Below are positions 57,990-64,000 of a stretch of 64,000 bases of DNA, piece after piece. Both the position numbers and the translations under genes were made by a program. The stretch lies in NCBI RefSeq assembly GCF_949987535.1, contig NC_080081.1, positions 52,586,153 through 52,650,152 of the forward strand, in the 5' to 3' direction. How positions within the stretch are numbered: position 1 is the first letter of the stretch; each line of letters begins with the position of its first letter. This DNA comes from Balaenoptera acutorostrata. Its lineage: Eukaryota > Chordata > Mammalia > Artiodactyla > Balaenopteridae. Below the pieces are notes generated by a model. That model saw only the letters and a list, made by a program, of their open reading frames with translations. It did not search any database and was not told the origin of the DNA.

Positions 57990-60590
57990 AATAATACTAA
58001 TTATCTACTAATAAGTGATTGATAAAGTTGGGTAATTTAGCCTTGAGATTTTGTACTCATTAAATACCATTTTCACCTCTTCTCTCTTTCTTACTTTGAA
58101 CATTTATGCCCCAAAATGCTACTGTTGTAAATAAGTAACAAAAATATATTTTGCCCACAGGTTAGACAACAACCATGAAATCATTTTCATAGATTTTTGA
58201 ATTTATTCAATAGTGTAACTACCATTAGTACAGAAGAAAGTTGTAATAGTGCTGTTTATTTTCTGCATAGGCAAAATATGCTGAAATTTGGGAATTAGTC
58301 TCTGTTACTTAGTACCATGGTAAACATGATATCAAGTTGTACATGAATAAGGCATAGATTTCTTAGAATTCAATAAATAAGCATGTGATATTGTTAATAT
58401 TAATATGTTATTATTAATCCCAGTGGAATTTCTAACCATGTCACTTAGTCTGCAGCATATGGTTGAACAGGCCTAACACACGTTCCTTCCTCTGGCCACA
58501 AATTCCCATTCCCTAGTTCTGCATAGCATATAGAGAAACTGCACATCTCCAACTCATTACCTAAATAAACCAGCTTTACTTAAGAAACTGGAGGAATAGC
58601 TTTATAACACATAGACTGGTTAATGTTCATAGGTTGCACAGTCATGACTATGGTAATGAAATGAAACAAAATAAGAAAAGCAAATACATTATGCATTTAC
58701 ACCCGTTAAAAGTTTAATAATGAAAATATGATGCTCTAGGGTGAGCCAAAAGAAAAGAGAAAATCTGAACAGTTAGAAAAACAAGACTTCCCCATCATTA
58801 AATGGCCTGAGGGCTGTACTTAAAATATGTCACTTAACCAGTCACCCCTGAAGTGCCTTACTGCTTAATCACGTAATGGTCTCAGTATGTGTGGAACACA
58901 GCCCATTGCCAACCCAGCTCATGTTCTTTATTTTTTTCTCTCTCTCATTGTCTCCATTTTCTTTTTCTTTTTTTTTTTTTTGGTAATCTCTCTTATCCTA
59001 ATACGTGTGATTTAACCCCCAATATACATACACAATTCCCCCAAAGTGATTCCCTGTAAGGCTTGTTCAAAATATGATTTGTGAGAGAGATTTTGAATAT
59101 ATGTTACAACACTAAGCTGAATTCTGAGGAAAAAAGTAAGAAAACTCTCCTCCACAAGGATTTCGTTCAGCCCACTTTTAAACTTGATCCATAATTTGAT
59201 CGAATGCTCTTGGGCACTATTAAATAGTAATAATGAACTTCACCTAAAGCCCTTAGTAATTTCGTTCCACATTTCCTTCTCTAATTATCCGCTATTCCCT
59301 ATTTATTACTACTTCATTCTCTGCCTTCAGGCTGTCTAAAAATACTAAGAGTGATAAATTAAACAATACATTTGGAACTAAGTTAACCTGTGGGGAGGGT
59401 TATAATTTAATGGGTTGTCTTCTGAATTAATTATTTCTGAATTATTTAATTGCAGTTTCTAAACAAATTTCTTAGAATATGTGACATTAGAACTTGCAGT
59501 ATATTTCTCATAAAATTATTATGGCAAAATCACAGGTTATCATAATCATCTATTTAAGTTTAATTTTATGGTAATTTTACTACACATATATACAGATTTA
59601 CTGATTATATTTTTACTAACAAGTACTGTCTTCTACAGAAGTTTAACAATATTTTCCTTAGTATCTCACCAGTGCAGACATTAAATTGTTGACATTTTGA
59701 AACCAGTGCCTTTTTTCCCCCTAAGTAACAATAACCATTGACTTTTATATTAAAGTCTTATGAGTCTCACTATATTTATAGTTTTTTAGATTAAGTACTA
59801 CTTTAGAGAAGATGATGATACATTGTACACTATTTACTTAAACCCCTCAGTCTCATTAAAGTTCTGTGATAATCAATTTCAGATTCTCTGAGCTAAAAAT
59901 CTCATTTTATCAGGAGAAACTGTCATATAGAAGAATCCACATTGCAAAATGACAAGCAGGCTATTTGTGGTGTGAAATTTAACCCATAAAGCAGAACACT
60001 TATGAAAGTTTTTTACAATGCCAATACACAAAAACTTCTCAACCATTCATCAGTAGTCAGCAGGTCTAGAAGTGGGACAACTCAGCCGGTCTTAACCTCT
60101 GGAATTTTCCCCAATTAATTACCTACTACATCCAGCCCACAAAAGTCTTCTCAAATTCTATGTAAGAATGGCTGTAGTGGCGATCCAAAGCTCTTTATAA
60201 CCTCCTTTAATACTTTGATCTACTGGACAGATGCTTTTTAATACTTTAAAAAGCTCAGTGGTAGAAAGAAACTTTTCATGAAGTACTAGGATATTATTCA
60301 ACTGTAAAGTCTTAAATTTCCAAAGTATTTCAGGTCCTTTAATATATTCAAAAATATATACAATATATATATAAAAACTATATATTTTTTTCTTTTACAT
60401 ATTGTTCAATCTTAACTACAGAAGGACTAAACTCATTAGGTGCTGTTAACCACAGACTAGTTTTATTCTTAACACTTAGAATAAAATAGCTCCTGTATGT
60501 CTCAAAAATACCAATGATATAACTGTCTCAGAAAGAAATATTTAGGAAGGTAAACGCATTTCAAAGGGAAAGTAGAATTCTTATACAGTA
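57990..60590. other. No recognised feature
   Basis: AT-rich noncoding sequence with a T-rich tract at about 58960-58982. No gene or repeat family is supported. Confidence 0.4.
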
Positions 60591-60594
60591 CAGG

Positions 60595-61165
60595 TAGGAA
60601 GTATAAATTGTGACAGGGACTTCAAAATACTATTTGACACTGTCTATCAAATTTAAACATGCATGCACCCAAATGACTCAACAGTTTTGTAATGGATACA
60701 CAAGTGCACCAACAGAATTGGACAAGAATATTCACAGAAGAAATATTGTATAAAATCCACAAAGTGGTAATAAAGATCAATAGTAAATTGGAAAAATATA
60801 AATTGCAGTATCTACATACAGTGGGGAAACTGTGTAGTGATAAAAAATAAATAACTATAGTTACATGCAACAATATGGCTAAATCTTACTAACATAATAT
60901 TGATTGAAATAAGCCAAACACAAATAATGCATTAATTCATTTATCTAGCATTCAATAACAGGCAAATCAATCTGTAGAACTGAAGTCAAGACAGTGGTTA
61001 CTTTCAGGGAGAAGGGAGGTAGTGTGAATGGGTGTGGCCAGAAGCCTGGATTCTGGGCTTTTGGCAACATTACTTGACCAAGGTGGCGGTTACACAAATG
61101 TGTTTGCTCATTCAATTGTACACTTCTATATGTCCATAGTGCTTCAACTAAAATGGTAAAAATTT
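60595..61165 (+). mobile_element. Ancient L1M 3' end (sense)
   Basis: The coding-derived part reads 'tgacactgtctatcaaatttaaacatgc', then 'gtgcaccaacagaattggacaagaatattcacagaag', 'tacagtggggaaactgtgtagtgat' and 'gctaaatcttactaacataata'. The 3'UTR follows ('tgtagaactgaagtcaagacagtggttactttcagggag', 'ggtgtggccagaag', 'ggcggttacacaaatgtgtttgctcattcaattgtacac'). Frames are decayed. It is the L1MC/L1ME-like class. Confidence 0.8.
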
Positions 61166-61169
61166 TAAT

Positions 61170-62280
61170 TTGACATATTTAAATATTAACATCTATTTTT
61201 TTTTTTTTTTGGCCATTATCACCATCATTTCCACAGCTATCTACCTTAAAGACTTCAATTTGATTCATCTCTTTCCCTCATTTCCTAATGTAAACTGCCT
61301 TGAATTATTTAATTTGGGGTTTTGAAATATGTTTTACAATTGTCCTTCTTGTGATCCAATTTGATTTTCATGCCCATTACTATTCTAATAGAGATTCTCC
61401 CCAGTTCAAACTCCCTCAGACAGACCTGATTTAAATTTGTTTTATCTGTCTTAGATAATTTTCTTGAGCCACTGCTGTTAGAATTTGAGACTTATGACCA
61501 AGTAGTCTCTTTAGTGAATTTGATCACCCACCAGAAAATGTTTAAACTGTTTTGCTTTGCTTTGGAGGTCCTCCATTTTCTTATACTTACAATTTTATTA
61601 TTACTTACCCAGGTTTTCTGTACAAAGTGCCTTCTTCAGAAAGACTTCCATTCTCTATATATTATGGAAAATATATTCTCATAACAGTTTATTATTTTAG
61701 ATGTTCATTCATTTTCTTTTTTCTTCATTTACTCATTACTTCAACTTCTTTGTTTCAGTTATTTCATGAAGTTTGGTTTGATATTACTAGATTTACTGAT
61801 ATCCCCTTCTTTTGTAACACTTCTACCATTCTTACAAAATGCACAGTATGATGATTACACTCATTTACTTATAAAGATTCTATTAATATTATGTGTCAGG
61901 GTCTGCACATATGCAGATGTAATAATACGTATGGGGATGTGTAGAAGAGTTCTATGCTCTGTTCTGCAAAATCTCACAGTCATATACAGATAAAAGTAAG
62001 GAAACACATAACTAGAGTATACTGGAGTGTTCAACATTGTAATTTTTTTTTTAATATTGTGCAAATGTAGGGCAGAAGGTAATAAAGAATTTCTTAGAAA
62101 GAGGATTGTGGGTTTCACAAAGGGGACTATAAACTGCTTTCAAAAAGCTAGAATAAGAAGTTTCCCATTTGTTTGGTTGATGGATGGACATTGAAGTGAC
62201 TGAGTTAGTGTGTGGTTATTTTATTTTTACATGTATTTAGTAAAATTTTGATAACAATATTTTTATGTGATCATTTTTTT
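61170..62280. other. No recognised feature
   Basis: A T14 tract near 61197. The 99-aa frame at 61552-61851 and its overlapping neighbours carry no motif. Confidence 0.4.
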
Positions 62281-62700
62281 TGCCACAATGTTGGGATCAT
62301 TTTCAAGCATAGTAGGTGCTCAATAATTTTTTTTTTTTAATGAATTATACAGAATGTAGTGATTATGAATGCAAACTTAAGAGTAAGGCAAAATCTATCT
62401 CTGGTTTTCTAACTGCAAGCCTTTAAATTCTCTTAAATGAATTTCATAATACTATTATATATTTTGGACATATTATATATAAATATATTTATATATTTTA
62501 TATATAACTATACATAAACTATATGAATGCAGATTTTTAGTAGTTGGCATATTATTTTGCATTCATAATATATAAATATAAATAAATATATGATATTGCA
62601 AACATACAAAGCCCTTAATATAATTCAATTAAATGAGAAATTATATGTCAAGCAATTAACACTGTACCTGGCAAATAGTAAGTCCACCAAAGTTATCATT
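62281..62700 (+). repeat. L2 3' end and MIR SINE pieces (sense), split by AT-rich insert
   Basis: 'AAGCATAGTAGGTGCTCAATAATTTTT' at 62306 is an L2-type 3' end. From about 62345, 'agaatgtagtgattatgaatgcaaacttaagagtaaggcaa' and 'aactgcaagcctttaaattctctta' resemble sense MIR. MIR 3' words reappear at about 62653 ('taacactgtacctggcaaatagtaagt') after an AT-rich block at 62452-62620. Confidence 0.55.
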
Positions 62701-63196
62701 ATCAATATTTTTATGGTTGATTTGGCCAACACATTTATTCTATGTTTTATTATATCAATAGTAAATTCTAATTTTAAGATACAGTACAAATACAGAAGGC
62801 AAAGCTTTTAATTAATTCTTTTCTCTTTCGATTTGACTGCTCTTAACCATTTTTTTTTTTTTAAATATAAAGTAAGAGTTTGATAATATTAAGCCTTAGC
62901 ACAATTGGTGGGGCCAAACAATGGCAAGGAGTGGCTGATACCAGCAGGAATAAGCTGTATATGCTTGTAAATTATGTATGAGCAAGGCAAGTAGTATAAG
63001 CCCACAAAGTAGACAAAGTAGAATTTTTGAAGGAGATCGGGTTTAAACTGCTCTTAAAGTGTAAGAGGAAATTCAATAGTGGAGGAAAGTGAAGAGACAG
63101 GAATCTTATTTTTACCTGAATATTTACAATTGTATTCCCCTGGGAGGAAAAGATTAATTATTCAGAAATAAGTTGTTTTATTTTTATTTTATGTTC

Positions 63197-63201
<5 letters not shown>
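62700..63201. other. No recognised feature
   Basis: Noncoding AT-rich sequence. Confidence 0.4.

Positions 63202-63237
<36 letters not shown>
63202..63237. repeat. (AT)n microsatellite
   Basis: A pure alternating AT run of 18 units. Confidence 0.95.
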
Positions 63238-63242
<5 letters not shown>

Positions 63243-63855
63243 ATGGAAATAGTAATATCCTATATTTTACACATGAAAATTTTATTGTGATTATTAAATT
63301 TACCTCTGTACTGAACATATTTTAAATACACATTAAATATTTTATAGAACACATATATCACAAGAATATATTGTTTTGTTTTAAAAAATTGAAAAAGTCA
63401 CTCATAACATATCTTAACTAAGGGATTACTATACCTGCATGTGTTGCAGTTTCTTTAAACGACTATGGAATTTGGGATCCCTAAGATAAATTTGTGAGGG
63501 AAAGTATAAAAAGTAAATAAAAAAATACTTGTTTAAGTAGCTGTTTTAACTACTTTTTTTCCCAAAATACAATAAAGTTATGACATTCCTAAGCAAAAAC
63601 AAACAAAAGACTTTCCAGTTAATTAAATGTATATAAGCATTCTTCAGGTAATGGAAATTTTCAAATGCCCATGCATATTTGTGTAGCACAATTTAAATTG
63701 GTTTTCATTAACAAAATAAGAAAATAACAATGTGGCATTGGCAGATAACTATGCCTGACTTGCTGTGTTAATTTTGAAAAGATATTCATAATTGTTTTGT
63801 TAATTGTGTTTGAAATAACATCCATGAAATCATAGTTTTATATTTATTTATTGTA
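63238..63855. other. No recognised feature
   Basis: AT-rich sequence running up to the unknown bases. Confidence 0.4.
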
Positions 63856-64000
63856 NNNNNNNNNNNNNNNNNNNNNNNNNNNNNNNNNNNNNNNNNNNNN
63901 NNNNNNNNNNNNNNNNNNNNNNNNNNNNNNNNNNNNNNNNNNNNNNNNNNNNNNNNNNNNNNNNNNNNNNNNNNNNNNNNNNNNNNNNNNNNNNNNNNNN
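63856..64000. other. Unknown bases (N run)
   Basis: All bases are N from 63856 to the window end. This is probably an assembly gap that continues past the edge. Confidence 1.

Noticed and set aside
63856..64000. N run as a meaningful low-complexity feature
   Set aside because: The bases are unknown; nothing can be inferred from them.

Overview
The window is vertebrate nuclear DNA with no protein-coding host gene that I can support. It is AT-rich, gene-poor mammalian sequence built largely from transposable elements of many ages. The lineage is best read as Cetartiodactyla, probably a cetacean. Three things point there: L1 elements with the 3' ends I know from that clade, an 80-bp mariner-derived MITE with the TTGGGTTGGCC terminus typical of ruminant and whale mariners, and no recognisable BovB/Bov-tA (ruminant) or PRE1 (pig) SINEs. 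I also saw no cetacean CHR SINE, so the species call stays tentative.

Layout. 1-5616: plus-strand LINE-1 (L1 copy 1), entering from beyond the left edge, with both ORFs broken. 5617-34430: old DNA holding eroded L1M/HAL1-like pieces, MIR and L2 fragments, several LTRs (including an ERV1-like solo LTR at 7863-8468, an MLT2-like LTR near 13.3-13.7 kb and an MLT1-like LTR near 18.8-19.2 kb), a mariner MITE at 16187-16266 and a 5'-inverted L1 at about 21.0-21.6 kb. 34747-41649: full-length L1 copy 2 with an intact 1272-aa ORF2, one in-frame stop in ORF1, and about 0.93 kb of 3'-transduced sequence that carries six copies of an 82-bp minisatellite. A 20-bp target-site duplication brackets the whole unit. 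41670-50048: a U6 snRNA pseudogene, a perfect (TA)30, an MLT1-like LTR, ancient L1 pieces and the left part of an L2. 50063-57494: full-length L1 copy 3, inserted into that L2, with an intact 1272-aa ORF2, an ORF1 broken only at an A10 tract, and a CpG-rich 5'UTR containing two 366-bp tandem monomers. 57509-63855: the right part of the L2, an ancient L1 3' end and MIR/L2 pieces. 63856-64000: Ns.

Function. The only sequences that look biochemically competent belong to L1 copies 2 and 3. Each has a YY1-like box at the start of its 5'UTR, an endonuclease/reverse transcriptase ORF2 with all catalytic residues in place, and a poly(A) tail bounded by target-site duplications. Copies 1 and 3 belong to one L1 lineage. 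Copy 2 has a different 5'UTR, a different ORF1 N-terminus and a different 3'UTR around a closely related ORF2. I found no undescribed biological system. The most informative signals are the 3' transduction with its internal minisatellite, the monomeric 5'UTR of copy 3, and the two open ORF2 frames.
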